DNA from: Deltaproteobacteria bacterium
GTDB taxonomy: Bacteria > Myxococcota_A > Polyangia > Polyangiales > Ga0077539
Assembly (NCBI GenBank): GCA_016704445.1
Contig: JADJAE010000019.1
Coordinates: 62,001 to 126,000 of the forward strand
Length of the DNA: 64,000 bases
Direction of reading: 5' to 3'
Numbering within the stretch: position 1 is the first letter of the stretch; every line of letters starts with the position of its first letter. Under the pieces are notes generated by a model, which had not been told where the DNA came from, searched no databases, and saw nothing but the letters and a program-made list of their open reading frames with translations. This document shows, one piece after another, positions 18,138-27,198 of this stretch. The position numbers and the translations under genes were made by a program.

Positions 18138-19448
18138 TCAGCCCACGCGCTCCAGCACCAGCGGAACCTCCTCTACCGCCCCATCGCCCACGCTCACCGC
18201 CCGGGTGAGTCGCTCGATGGCCCTCGCGGCGCTGGCCTCGTCGCGGGCGTGCACCCACGCGATGGTCTCGCCGGCCTTCACCCGGTCGCCGACGTTGTGC
18301 TCGAAGACGAAGCCCACCGAGGGGTCGATGGTGTCGGTGGTGCGAGCGCGCCCTGCGCCCATCTCCACGCCCGCGATGCCGACGCCGTGGGTGTCGATGG
18401 CGACGATGGTCCCGCCGGTGGAGGCGCGGAAGGGGAGGAGCACCGGGGCCTTCGCGAACACGCTCGGATCATCGACCGCGCGGGGATCACCGCCCTGCGC
18501 GGCGACCATGGCGCGGGCGACCCTGGCGGCGCTGCCGTCGGCGACGGCGGCGAGGAGCATGGCGCGGGCGATGGATTCATCGGCGGCGACTCGTCCCATG
18601 ACGAGCATCGAGGCGCCGAGGGTGAGGGTGACCTCGCGGAGGTCGTCGGGGCCGCGCCCGTGGAGCAGCTCGAAGGCCTCGATGGTCTCGAGGGCGTTGC
18701 CGACGGTGCGGCCGAGCGGTCGGTCCATGCGGGTGAGCCAGGCGACGCAGTCCTTTCCGCCGCCGCGGGCGACGTCGACGAGGTTGCGGGCGAGGGCGCG
18801 GGCCTGCTCCGGGGTCTTCATGAAGGCGCCGCTGCCGAACTTCACGTCGAGCACGAGGCCGTCGATGCCCTCGGCGAGCTTCTTGGAGAGGATGCTTGCG
18901 ACGATGAGGGGGATGGACTCGACGGTGGCGGTGACGTCTCGGAGGGCATAGAGGCGCTTGTCGGCGGGGGCGAGCTCGGCGGTCTGACCGATCATGCAGG
19001 TGCCGACGTCGCGCACGAGCTCGTGGAAGCGCGCGATGGGGAGGTCGACGGAGAAGCCGGGGATGGCCTCGAGCTTGTCGAGGGTTCCGCCGGTGTGGCC
19101 GAGGCCGCGGCCGGAGATCATGGGGACGGCGACGCCGCACGCGGCGACCATGGGGGCGAGGGCGAGGGAGACCTTGTCGCCGACGCCGCCGGTGGAGTGC
19201 TTGTCGACCTTGCGGGCGGGGATGTCGGAGAGGTCGACGACGGTGCCGGAGTCGCGCATGGCGAGGGTGAGGGCGACGGTCTCCTCGGGGGTCATGCCCC
19301 GGAAGAAGACCGCCATGGCGAAGGCGGTCATCTGGTAGTCGGCGACCTCGCCGCGGACGAAGCCGGCGATGAGTTGGGCGATGTCGGCGGCGGTGAGGGC
19401 GTGGCCGTCGCGCTTGGCGGCGATGAGCTCGGGGGTGGTGCGTGCCAT
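18138..19448 (-). CDS. deoA: Pyrimidine-nucleoside (thymidine) phosphorylase
   Basis: 436 residues from ATG 19448. It splits thymidine (or another pyrimidine nucleoside) with phosphate to the base and deoxyribose-1-phosphate. Seen are the phosphate-binding Lys-His-Ser-Thr-Gly-Gly-Val-Gly-Asp-Lys block and the Gly-Arg-Gly-Leu-Gly-His-Thr-Gly-Gly-Thr-Leu-Asp-Lys-Leu-Glu block, both family hallmarks, and Asp-Val-Lys-x-Gly-x-Gly-Ala-Phe-Met further on. Length and domain order are those of the PDP/DeoA family. Not part of an obvious operon; tRNA-Gln follows on the opposite strand. Confidence 0.92.
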   Translation of the reverse strand: MARTTPELIAAKRDGHALTAADIAQLIAGFVRGEVADYQMTAFAMAVFFRGMTPEETVALTLAMRDSGTVVDLSDIPARKVDKHSTGGVGDKVSLALAPMVAACGVAVPMISGRGLGHTGGTLDKLEAIPGFSVDLPIARFHELVRDVGTCMIGQTAELAPADKRLYALRDVTATVESIPLIVASILSKKLAEGIDGLVLDVKFGSGAFMKTPEQARALARNLVDVARGGGKDCVAWLTRMDRPLGRTVGNALETIEAFELLHGRGPDDLREVTLTLGASMLVMGRVAADESIARAMLLAAVADGSAARVARAMVAAQGGDPRAVDDPSVFAKAPVLLPFRASTGGTIVAIDTHGVGIAGVEMGAGRARTTDTIDPSVGFVFEHNVGDRVKAGETIAWVHARDEASAARAIERLTRAVSVGDGAVEEVPLVLERVG

Positions 19449-19537
19449 AGAGGCCGCGGACGGTACCACCGCTCGCCATGGGGTTGTCGGAGGGGGAGGG
19501 GGTGGAGTAGGGTTCCGCCGCGACGACAGGAGCCTGA

Positions 19538-19608
19538 TCGGGGTTCGTCTAATGGCAGGACGCGGGTTTTTGGTACCCGCTACGGGGGTTCGAATCCCTC
19601 ACCCCGAA
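19538..19608 (+). tRNA. tRNA-Gln (anticodon TTG)
   Basis: A 71-base cloverleaf: seven-base acceptor stem TCGGGGT pairing with ACCCCGA, D-loop with AATGGCAGGA, anticodon arm cgggttTTTGGtacccg with TTG, and T-arm GGGGGTTCGAATCCCTC. The discriminator base is A. The three bases after it are CTA, so the 3' CCA is not encoded and must be added after transcription. Confidence 0.93.
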
Positions 19609-19731
19609 CTACGAAACGAGCCTTGGATCCTGAGGGAGGATCGGGCGGGTTCCGCGACGCTGCCCGTCCGCTGGCTCGCCCTGTGTCCGCGAGAGCGGTC
19701 ACGAGGGTTCGCCATGGTTGAGGGGGACCGC

Positions 19732-20397
19732 ATGACCATCAAGAAGCTCGGGGTGCTCGGCGACGTGCACGCGGAGGACGAGACGCTCCTGGCGGCGCTC
19801 GAGTTCTTCGCGGCGGTCGGGGTCGATCGCGTCGTGTGCGTCGGCGACGTCATCGACGGCGCGGGGGACGCGGAGCGATGCATCTCGGCGCTCCGCTCCC
19901 GGGAGATCACCACGGTGCGCGGCAACCACGAGCGGTGGTTCACCGAGTCGAGGAGGATGCTGCTCTCGGACGCCACGCCCGAGGAGTCGCTCTCCGAGGG
20001 GTCCGTCGCGTGGCTTCGGCGGCTGCCGGCGATGCAGACGATCCCCACGGTGTCCGGCGACGCGCTGCTCTGTCACAGCCTCGGGCGCAACGACCTCAGC
20101 CGCCTCCGACCCGACGACCCCATCGATCCGGACTGTCCGTCCTGGGCGCTTCAGGGGCTGCTCGACGATGCGGCCGGCTGCCGCTTCGTGGTCAACGGGC
20201 ACACCCATCTTCCGATGGTGCGGGAGGTCGGCCATGTGGTCGTCCTCAACGCGGGCACGCTGTCGAGCAGCTACGACCCGGTCGTGATGCTGGTGGACTT
20301 CGAGCAGCTCGAGGTGGCGTGGTACCCGTGCGCGGCCTCCTTCGTGGCGACGACGCCGGTACGACGGGAGCGCGTGCCGCATCTCCGGGGGCGCTGA
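19732..20397 (+). CDS. Calcineurin-like metallophosphoesterase
   Basis: 221 residues from ATG 19732, which has GAGGGGG just before; an earlier ATG at 19714 is possible. It shows all metal-ligand motifs of the calcineurin-like family: Gly-Asp-Val-His near residues 10-13, Gly-Asp-Val-Ile-Asp-Gly near 38-43, Gly-Asn-His-Glu near 64-67, and Asn-Gly-His-Thr-His near 165. It is a soluble enzyme of the YfcE/ApaH-like small class; the substrate (phosphodiester or phosphoprotein) is unknown. Convergent with the EamA transporter gene with seven bases between. Confidence 0.85.
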   Translation: MTIKKLGVLGDVHAEDETLLAALEFFAAVGVDRVVCVGDVIDGAGDAERCISALRSREITTVRGNHERWFTESRRMLLSDATPEESLSEGSVAWLRRLPAMQTIPTVSGDALLCHSLGRNDLSRLRPDDPIDPDCPSWALQGLLDDAAGCRFVVNGHTHLPMVREVGHVVVLNAGTLSSSYDPVVMLVDFEQLEVAWYPCAASFVATTPVRRERVPHLRGR

Positions 20398-20404
20398 GCA
20401 CGCC

Positions 20405-21378
20405 TCAACCTCCGGCCGCCTCCCGCTTGCGCATCTGCGCCCAGACGTTGGCCGCCGTGATCAGCACCCCGCCAAGCACCAGCGTCGCGCTCGGCACCTC
20501 GTTCGGATACTGCGTCCCCATCCACCCGGCGAGCATCGCCGGGAGGAAGAGCGACAGCCCGCTCGCGAAGAGCGGCTCCGCGCAGTAGATGAGCCCCGCC
20601 TCGGTCGCAGGAACGTACTTCTGGAAGTGGTTCATCATCAGGAAGGGCGCCGCGGTGCAGAGCACCGTCACCACCAGCATCACCTCGACGAAGCGCGGCA
20701 GCCCGAGGAGCTGACCCCAGGGCGCCGCGCCCCGGAGGAGACGAGCGCCACCGGGGCCACGATCAGACCCGTCACCGCGAACATCAGGATCGTGATGGTG
20801 GTGCTGCGGTTCTCCCGGAAGCGCGGCCTCTCCAGCCACAGGATCTGCGCCGTGCAGAAGAGCGAGGCCACCACGGTCTCGATCTCTCCGCGGCCCATGC
20901 GGAGCGAGCCGAGCTCGGCGCCGGAGAGCAGGTAGATGCCAGAGAGCACCAGCGCCATGGAGAGCAGGAGGTCGAGCGAAGGCAGCCGCCGCCGGGAGAG
21001 GCACACGTAGAGCGGGAGCCAGACGCAGTAGCCCTGGGAGATGAACGCCGACACCGAAGCGTGGGTGTAGGAGAGCCCGTCCGCCTGCCACGGAATGCCG
21101 ACTCCACACAGGACCCCGAGGCCGATCCCCTGGGTCCATTCGGAGCGGGTGATGCCGAGGAGGCTCTTCGGGCTGAGCGCCGCGAGCACCACTCCGCCCA
21201 GCAGGAAGCGGAAGACCACCACCACGCTGCTGAGAAACCAGCTGCTGGCGTGGGGAGAGAGCTGCTGCCAGGACAGCGACAGCGCCCGGATCAGCGGAAA
21301 GCTGACGCCCCAGAGCAGCGTGGTCGCCAGCAGGAAGGTGACCGCGCGCCCCTCCTGCGTCTGTGCCGGGGGCTTCAT
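20405..21378 (-). CDS. EamA (DMT) family exporter, one frameshift
   Basis: The gene is read in two frames that overlap near 20725-20745. The first part (from ATG 21378) has seven helices; the second resumes with helices eight to ten and a short basic tail. Together about 320 residues, the usual EamA length with two five-helix repeats. Family members export amino acids, amines or other small metabolites. It lies 16 bases after the 2OG oxygenase stop, as the last gene of the aromatic amino acid cluster, so it probably exports the product. The frameshift lies near a run of Cs and Gs (gccccggagg) and is likely a sequence error. Confidence 0.7.
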
Positions 21379-21394
21379 CGTAGTGTGAAGTCGG

Positions 21395-22246
21395 TCAGGT
21401 CCAGATCTGAAGGGGATAGGTGCCGCTGGACCCGATGAACATGATGTTGGCCAGTCGGTCGTCGTCGCCGCCGGGGATGACCGCGTGCGGTCGTCGGGAG
21501 TTGATGAGGATCGCGTCCCCCGCAGAGGGCTTCAGCGCGCGATACGGACAGGAGTGATCGACCTCCGGGGGAATGGGCGCGTCCCTCGGGATGAGCGGGT
21601 GGTCGTACACCCGGAGCTCGCCGCCGATGCTCGGGACCCGGCAGTACACGATCGCGCCGAGCTGCGCCTGGATCGATGGAAACAGCACCGCAGGCACCGT
21701 GTCGACGTGGATCGGGCAGGCCGCCGGGTCGTCGTAGCGCTCGGACCTGCCGTTCAAGAGAAGGGTTCCGAACTTCATCTTCCGGCCGTTGAACTCCGCC
21801 AGCTCGATGCCGCAGATCTCATTGAGGTGATCGAAGAGGGCGTCGCAGGGCCGACGGTACGGCGCGCACAGCACCGTATTGACCTGGTTGGAGGGCTCTA
21901 CGCTGGCGAGGTAGTCGTCCATGATGGACTCGATGGCGGCGCGGCGGAGCTCGGGGCGGGCCTCGTCGCTCCCTGCCGTCAGCCGGTCGAAGTACTCGTC
22001 GAGCTGCACGTCGACGCCCGGGCGGGAGACGTTGGCGTGGGGGTGGTAGTCGGCGGTGCCGTCCTCGCGGGTGTAGTGAATCGGGAGGGGCTTCATCGGG
22101 GTCGCCCGCACCCGCTCATACACGTGCTCGCAGTGGTCGGCGGGGATGAGCCCCTTGATCCAGATGGCCAGCGCCTCGCCTCGCAGCAGGGCGTCGACGT
22201 TGGACCGCGTGACGCGGTCGTAGATCGGGAGGGTGGAGATGTTCAT
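21395..22246 (-). CDS. Fe(II)/2-oxoglutarate-dependent oxygenase-like enzyme
   Basis: 283 residues from ATG 22246. It carries the iron-binding triad of the cupin-like dioxygenases: His180 and Asp182 in Pro-Ile-His-Val-Asp-Thr, and His254 in Arg-Pro-His-Ala-Val-Ile-Pro, with an Arg (about 264) that could bind 2-oxoglutarate. Asp at the second position points to hydroxylation or another oxidation rather than halogenation. No signal peptide. It is encoded between the decarboxylase and the exporter and should act on the amine-type intermediate. The substrate is not known. Confidence 0.7.
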   Translation of the reverse strand: MNISTLPIYDRVTRSNVDALLRGEALAIWIKGLIPADHCEHVYERVRATPMKPLPIHYTREDGTADYHPHANVSRPGVDVQLDEYFDRLTAGSDEARPELRRAAIESIMDDYLASVEPSNQVNTVLCAPYRRPCDALFDHLNEICGIELAEFNGRKMKFGTLLLNGRSERYDDPAACPIHVDTVPAVLFPSIQAQLGAIVYCRVPSIGGELRVYDHPLIPRDAPIPPEVDHSCPYRALKPSAGDAILINSRRPHAVIPGGDDDRLANIMFIGSSGTYPLQIWT

Positions 22247-22669
<423 letters not shown>

Positions 22670-24079
22670 AGCCTCCGCTTCGCGCTTCATCGCTTCCCAC
22701 AGCGCCTCGACCTGCCTTCGCTCGGTCGGGTACGAGCCGATGGACACCCGCACCATCCAGCGGCCGTCGAGCTTCGCCGGGGTGATGTACGCCTCGCCGC
22801 TGCGGTTCAGTCGCTCCGCCCAGGCGAGGGTGTGGCGGTCGAGGGCCTCGGCGTCCATCCCCGGCGCCTCGTGGCGGACGCACACCGTCTGCAACACCAC
22901 CGGGGCCAGCACCCTCCAGCCCTCTCGGGAGAGCACCTGCTCGGAGAGCCAGCGGGCGTTCTCCATGTCGCGGCGCAGCCGGCGCTGTATCCCGGAGACC
23001 CCTTCGCTCCGCAGAAGGAACCACAGCTTCAGCGATCGGAAGCGGCGCCCGAGGGGGATGCCCCAGTCGCGGAGGTTCTTCACCTGACCGTCGACGCTGC
23101 TCTGGAGGTAGCTGGGGTTGGTGCTCATCACCCGGATCAGGTGCTCGGGGTCGCGCACGTAATACAGGGAGCAATCGAAGGCCGCGCCGAGCCACTTGTG
23201 GGCGTTGATCACCAGGGAGTCGGCCCCCTCGATGCCGCGCCACATCCACCGGCACTCGGGCAGCACCATCGCCGAGCCGGCCATCGCCGCGTCGACGTGG
23301 AGCCATACCCCGTGGCGGCGAGCGACCTCTGCGATGTCGGCAATGGGGTCGAGCGCCGTGGTGCTGGTGGTCCCGGTCGTGGCGACGATGGCGCAGGGGA
23401 CCGAGCCGCACGCGAGGTCGGCGCGGATCGCCTCTGCGAGCGCGTCGGCGCGCATCGCCTGTCGCTCGTCGGCCGGGATCATCCGCAGGTTCTCCCGGCC
23501 GAAGCCCGCGAGCAGGGCGGCCTTCTCGACCGAGCTGTGACCGTGCACCGAGGTGTAGACCACCAGCCGCCGGTGGCTGGACTGCATCCCTCCCGCGGCG
23601 AGCGAGTACGCGGTGCTGCGCTCCCGGGCGCAGAGCAGCGCCACCAGCGTGCTCGTCGAGGCGGTGTCCTGAATGACCCCGTGGAAGGCGTCCGGGAGGC
23701 CGAACATCTGCCGCGTCCAGTCGCAGACCACCTCTTCGAGCTCGGTGAGCGCGGGGCTCGATTGCCAGGAGAGACCCAGCACCCCGAGGCCGCTGCTCAG
23801 GAAGTCACCGAGCACCGAGGCGGGGGAGGTGCTCGATGGGAAGTATCCGAAGAAGGAAGGGTGCTGCCAGTGCGAGAGGCCCGGCATCAGCACCTCGTCG
23901 ACGTCCCGCATCACCCCGTCGAGGGACTCCGGCTCGACGGGTGGTGTGCTCGGCAGTCGGCTGCGGACGTCCCCGGGCGCCGCAGGGGACATCACAGGCA
24001 GGCCCTCGACCCTGGTGTGATAGTCGGCGATCCAGTCGATGAGCATATGACCGATGCGGCGAAACTCGTCGGGTGTCAT
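22670..24079 (-). CDS. PLP-dependent aromatic amino acid decarboxylase homologue (C-terminus lost)
   Basis: About 470 residues from ATG 24079, matching the family's usual 470-490. Family blocks are clear: His-Trp-x-x-Pro-x-Phe-Phe near 70-77, Phe-Leu-Ser-Ser-Gly-Leu, the PLP-stacking His181 in His-Ser-Ser-Val-Glu-Lys-Ala, Asp263 in His-Val-Asp-Ala-Ala, the PLP lysine Lys295 in Asn-Ala-His-Lys-Trp, and Gly-Ile-Pro-Leu-Gly-Arg-Arg. In the mobile catalytic loop, the Tyr that protonates the quinonoid in human DDC (Tyr332) is Leu336 here, in Val-Lys-Asn-Leu-Arg-Asp-Trp. It may therefore not be a plain decarboxylase. The gene lies 27 bases after the hydroxylase. The end is swallowed by poly-G. Confidence 0.85.
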
Positions 24080-24106
24080 AGGTAGATTAGGGCGGTTCTC
24101 TGGGGA

Positions 24107-24961
24107 TTACAGGGTGTCGAGCCAGGCGCTCACGGTGGCGACGGTGCCGTCGAGGCTCTCGGAGAGGAAGAGCTGGTCCTGGAGCACCGTGGGCTCGAAC
24201 GAGGTACCGCAGATGTCCTCGATGTCGAAAGGGCGAAGCGTGGCGCGGGTGACACAGTGCTCCATCTCCTGCGGGGACGACAGGATGGCCGCTCCGTAGG
24301 CCTTCGGGCGGCCGTCCTCGATGGCGAGGCCGGTCTCGAGGGTGAACCAGTGCATCCGGATGACCTTCTCCAGGGTGGCGTCGTCGACCCGGAGCGCCGT
24401 ACGCCCGAAGTGCCGATTGAGCTCCGCCAGCAGCGGGTCGAGCAGCGTCGGGGCGTGGCCGATCACCTCGTGGACCACGTCCGGATCGGGCGAGAAGAGC
24501 GGGGTCTTGGCGTATCGGATGTACTGCGTCGAGAGGAACACCCCCCGGGCGAGCTCACCGAAGAAGGAGCGGGGGGACACGAAGCCCGTCACGGGGTTCA
24601 TGCGAAAGCCTGTGCGAGGGCTGATGACGGCGTTGATGTCCGCGAGCTGAGGGACGTGATCCCGATCGAGCGCCAGCTCGGCCCAGGCGTCGCGGTAGCG
24701 CTGACACGCGAAGCGGGCGTGCACCTCGTCGGTGCGCTGGCGGATCGTCCGCCACACCCCATCCTCGGCCTCGGTGTACTCGACCCTGGGCACCGGCTCT
24801 CCCTCGCGATATCGGAGGGACACCTCGGTGATCAATCCCCGCCGACGCTGGTAGTCGACGTCGTCATTGGCCGGATGATCGAATTTCAACTGGATGATCT
24901 CAGGCGACAAGGCTGCGCCCAACATCGATGGCAATGACGATTCGAGCGTCTGAACGGTCAT
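24107..24961 (-). CDS. Pterin-dependent aromatic amino acid hydroxylase (PhhA-like)
   Basis: 284 residues, the length of bacterial phenylalanine-4-hydroxylases. The start ATG 24961 has a perfect AGGAGG (24970-24975) eight bases before. The non-haem iron triad is present: His164 and His169 in Val-His-Glu-Val-Ile-Gly-His, and Glu209 in Trp-Phe-Thr-Leu-Glu-Thr-Gly. Gln-Tyr-Ile-Arg and Lys-Ala-Tyr-Gly-Ala blocks also match. It hydroxylates Phe, Tyr or Trp with tetrahydropterin and oxygen; which one cannot be told. It is the first gene of a four-gene operon with the decarboxylase, oxygenase and exporter. A pterin recycling enzyme is not seen in the window. Confidence 0.88.
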   Translation of the reverse strand: MTVQTLESSLPSMLGAALSPEIIQLKFDHPANDDVDYQRRRGLITEVSLRYREGEPVPRVEYTEAEDGVWRTIRQRTDEVHARFACQRYRDAWAELALDRDHVPQLADINAVISPRTGFRMNPVTGFVSPRSFFGELARGVFLSTQYIRYAKTPLFSPDPDVVHEVIGHAPTLLDPLLAELNRHFGRTALRVDDATLEKVIRMHWFTLETGLAIEDGRPKAYGAAILSSPQEMEHCVTRATLRPFDIEDICGTSFEPTVLQDQLFLSESLDGTVATVSAWLDTL

Positions 24962-25356
24962 GTGAGACACCTCCTGTGTGGATGGTCGAAGGGCGCCTGC
25001 AATGCGCGGCGCGGTCCCTGACACGACGGAAGGTGCCAGAGGACTCTGGCAGGGCCGATAGCAGGGCGATGGCAAGCTCGGCCGCACGTAACAGGTTGCA
25101 GGGTGCAGCCTGCGCGGCTAGCGCGGGGCACAGGAATGCCACTTCGATGGAGTACACGGCACATCGATTGGAGCCCGAAGGCATCGAGTCTCGGAGTGAA
25201 GCCCCGCAACGCGGGGTCGTCACCTGTTCCTGGGACGCAACGCGGCCCAGCGTCAGCGGCTTGCACCCCTGACCTGTTACGCGCGAACCCCAGCGTCAAA
25301 CGAGCGGCTTGCCCCACCTTTGAACTGTTACCAGCGCAGGGTGAGGTCGGGCCCGG
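24962..25356. other. Intergenic region ahead of the aromatic amino acid operon
   Basis: Holds the hydroxylase ribosome site (AGGAGG at 24970-24975) and probably its promoter. The distal part carries the diverged tandem repeat entered below. Short open frames here are compositionally unlike the neighbouring genes and have no start signals, so I call no gene. No clear -10/-35 pair or riboswitch is visible. Confidence 0.5.
25246..25331. repeat. Diverged tandem repeat, unit about 40-45 bases
   Basis: Two copies of a block starting cccagcgtca, then gcggcttgc, and ending ctgttac (25246-25280 and 25288-25331); a further partial copy with cacctgttcc precedes them. The copies differ by short insertions. 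Just downstream of the ABC exporter operon stop (25357); function unknown. Confidence 0.55.
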
Positions 25357-27198
25357 CTACGCCTCTTCGAGCTGCCCCTTGAACTGGCTCGCGTAGAGGC
25401 GCTGATACACGCCTTTCTGCTCCAGCAGCTCGTGGTGGGTGCCTCGCTCGACGATGCGCCCCCCGTCGATCACCAGCACCTGGTCGGCGTCTCGGATGGT
25501 GCTCAATCGGTGGGCGATCACGAAGCTGGTGCGACCCTTCATCAGCCGCAGCAGCGACGCCTGGATGCGCGCCTCGGTGCGGGTGTCCACGCTGCTCGTC
25601 GCCTCATCCAGGATCAAGATCGCCGGGTCGGCCAGCAGCGTGCGAGCGATGGCCAGTAGCTGCCGCTGCCCCTGGCTCAGGTTGCCCGCGCGCTCCGAGA
25701 GCACCGTCTCGTAGCCCTGCGGTAGCTGACGGATGAAGTGGTCGGCGTCCGCCAGCTCGGCCGCGCGCACCACCTCCTCGTCGCTCGCCCCGAGACGCCC
25801 ATAGCGGATGTTCTCCCTCACGCTCACCCCGAAGAGGTAGGTGTCCTGAAGCACCAGCCCCAGCTTGCGGCGAAGGTCGTCCTTCTTCAGGTCTCGGATG
25901 TCGACGCCGTCGATGCGAATGGCACCGCGCTCGATCTCGTGAAAGCGCGTGAGGAGGTTGATCACCGTGGTCTTGCCCGCCCCGGTCGGACCCACCAGCG
26001 CGATCGTCTGTCCGGCCACGGCGGAGAGGGAGATGTCCTCGAGGACGGGAGTCCCGGGCAGGTAGCCGAAGGTCACGGAATCGAAGACCACCTCGCCTCG
26101 CACCGGGGCGGAGGGGACGTTGCCCTCGTCGGTCTCGGGGGCGCGGTCGAGCACCTCGAAGACCCGCTCGGCGCCCGCCAGCGCGGCCTGGAGCGTGTTG
26201 TAGAGGTTGGAGAGCTGACGCAGCGGCTGAACGAAGTTCTGACCATAGTGGATGAAGGTCGCGATGACCCCGACGCTCACCAGGCCGCGGAGCGCGAGCC
26301 AGCCGCCGAGGCCCGCGAGCACGATCACGAAGAGGTTGCCCAGCACCGTGGTGAGCGGCATCAGCAAGAGGGCGTAGGTGTTGGCGTAGACGCCCGCGCG
26401 GTAGACCTCCTCGTTGCTCGCCCGAAAGCCGGAGAGCACCGACTCGTTGCGGCGAAACACCGTCACCACCCGCTGCCCCCCGATGGACTCCTCCATCACT
26501 CCGTTGAGGGTTCCGAGGTGGCGCTGAAGCTCGCGGAAGCCCTTGCGCGTGTACACGGTCACGAAGCGCGTGAACCAGAGCATCAGCGGCACCACCAGCA
26601 GCGACGCCAGCGCCAGCCAGCGGTCGAGCACGAACATCGCCACCAGGATGCCCGCCATGGAGAGCGTGCTCGCCAGGAGCGAGGTGATGTTCTGCGCCAC
26701 CGCCTGGTTGATGGCGTCGATGTCGTTGGTGAGCCGGCTCATCAGGTCGCCCGAGGAGCGCGCCTCGAAGAAGGAGAGCGGAAGGGTCTGGAGGTGCTTG
26801 AAGAGCTCGGCCCGGAGGCGCTTGAGGGCGCGCTGGGAGATGCCCGCCATCAGCCACCCGGCGACGGTCTGGAAGGCGTTGCTCAGCAGGAAGGCCCCGA
26901 GCATCAGCAGCGCGATGGGGTATAGCCCCGACGGGTCGCGGGTGGCGATGAAGCGGTCGATGGCGACGCCCATCAGGTAGGGGCCGGCGAGCGCGAGCGT
27001 GGTGTAGACGACGATGCACGCGGCGACGACCGTGACCCCGGCGCGGTGCTCGGAGAAGTAGGAGGCGAGCCGGGCGAGGGTGCCGCGAGGGTCTCGGGCG
27101 CGCGCCACGCCGCCGAGGTTGCGGGGGCCTCCGGTCATGGCGCCGCGCATCCCTTCGACCGCCGATGGGGCCGCGCCTGGTGCCGACGGACCGCTCAT
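25357..27198 (-). CDS. ABC exporter half, canonical ATP site subunit
   Basis: 613 residues from ATG 27198: an N-terminal extension of about 35 residues, six membrane helices (about 45-330) and an ATPase domain. Walker A is GPTGAGKTT, Walker B ends Leu-Asp-Glu-Ala-Thr with the catalytic Glu, and the switch is Ala-His-Arg. The signature motif is altered: Leu-Ser-Gln-Gly-Gln instead of Leu-Ser-Gly-Gly-Gln. The gene overlaps the upstream ABC gene by four bases. In heterodimeric exporters one half keeps the catalytic Glu and the other has the altered site, and this pair fits that. The substrate could be a lipid, peptide or drug. Confidence 0.9.
   Translation of the reverse strand: MSGPSAPGAAPSAVEGMRGAMTGGPRNLGGVARARDPRGTLARLASYFSEHRAGVTVVAACIVVYTTLALAGPYLMGVAIDRFIATRDPSGLYPIALLMLGAFLLSNAFQTVAGWLMAGISQRALKRLRAELFKHLQTLPLSFFEARSSGDLMSRLTNDIDAINQAVAQNITSLLASTLSMAGILVAMFVLDRWLALASLLVVPLMLWFTRFVTVYTRKGFRELQRHLGTLNGVMEESIGGQRVVTVFRRNESVLSGFRASNEEVYRAGVYANTYALLLMPLTTVLGNLFVIVLAGLGGWLALRGLVSVGVIATFIHYGQNFVQPLRQLSNLYNTLQAALAGAERVFEVLDRAPETDEGNVPSAPVRGEVVFDSVTFGYLPGTPVLEDISLSAVAGQTIALVGPTGAGKTTVINLLTRFHEIERGAIRIDGVDIRDLKKDDLRRKLGLVLQDTYLFGVSVRENIRYGRLGASDEEVVRAAELADADHFIRQLPQGYETVLSERAGNLSQGQRQLLAIARTLLADPAILILDEATSSVDTRTEARIQASLLRLMKGRTSFVIAHRLSTIRDADQVLVIDGGRIVERGTHHELLEQKGVYQRLYASQFKGQLEEA

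Noticed and set aside
24962..25356. A riboswitch or T-box upstream of the aromatic hydroxylase
   Set aside because: No conserved T-box sequence, specifier stem or terminator hairpin could be seen.
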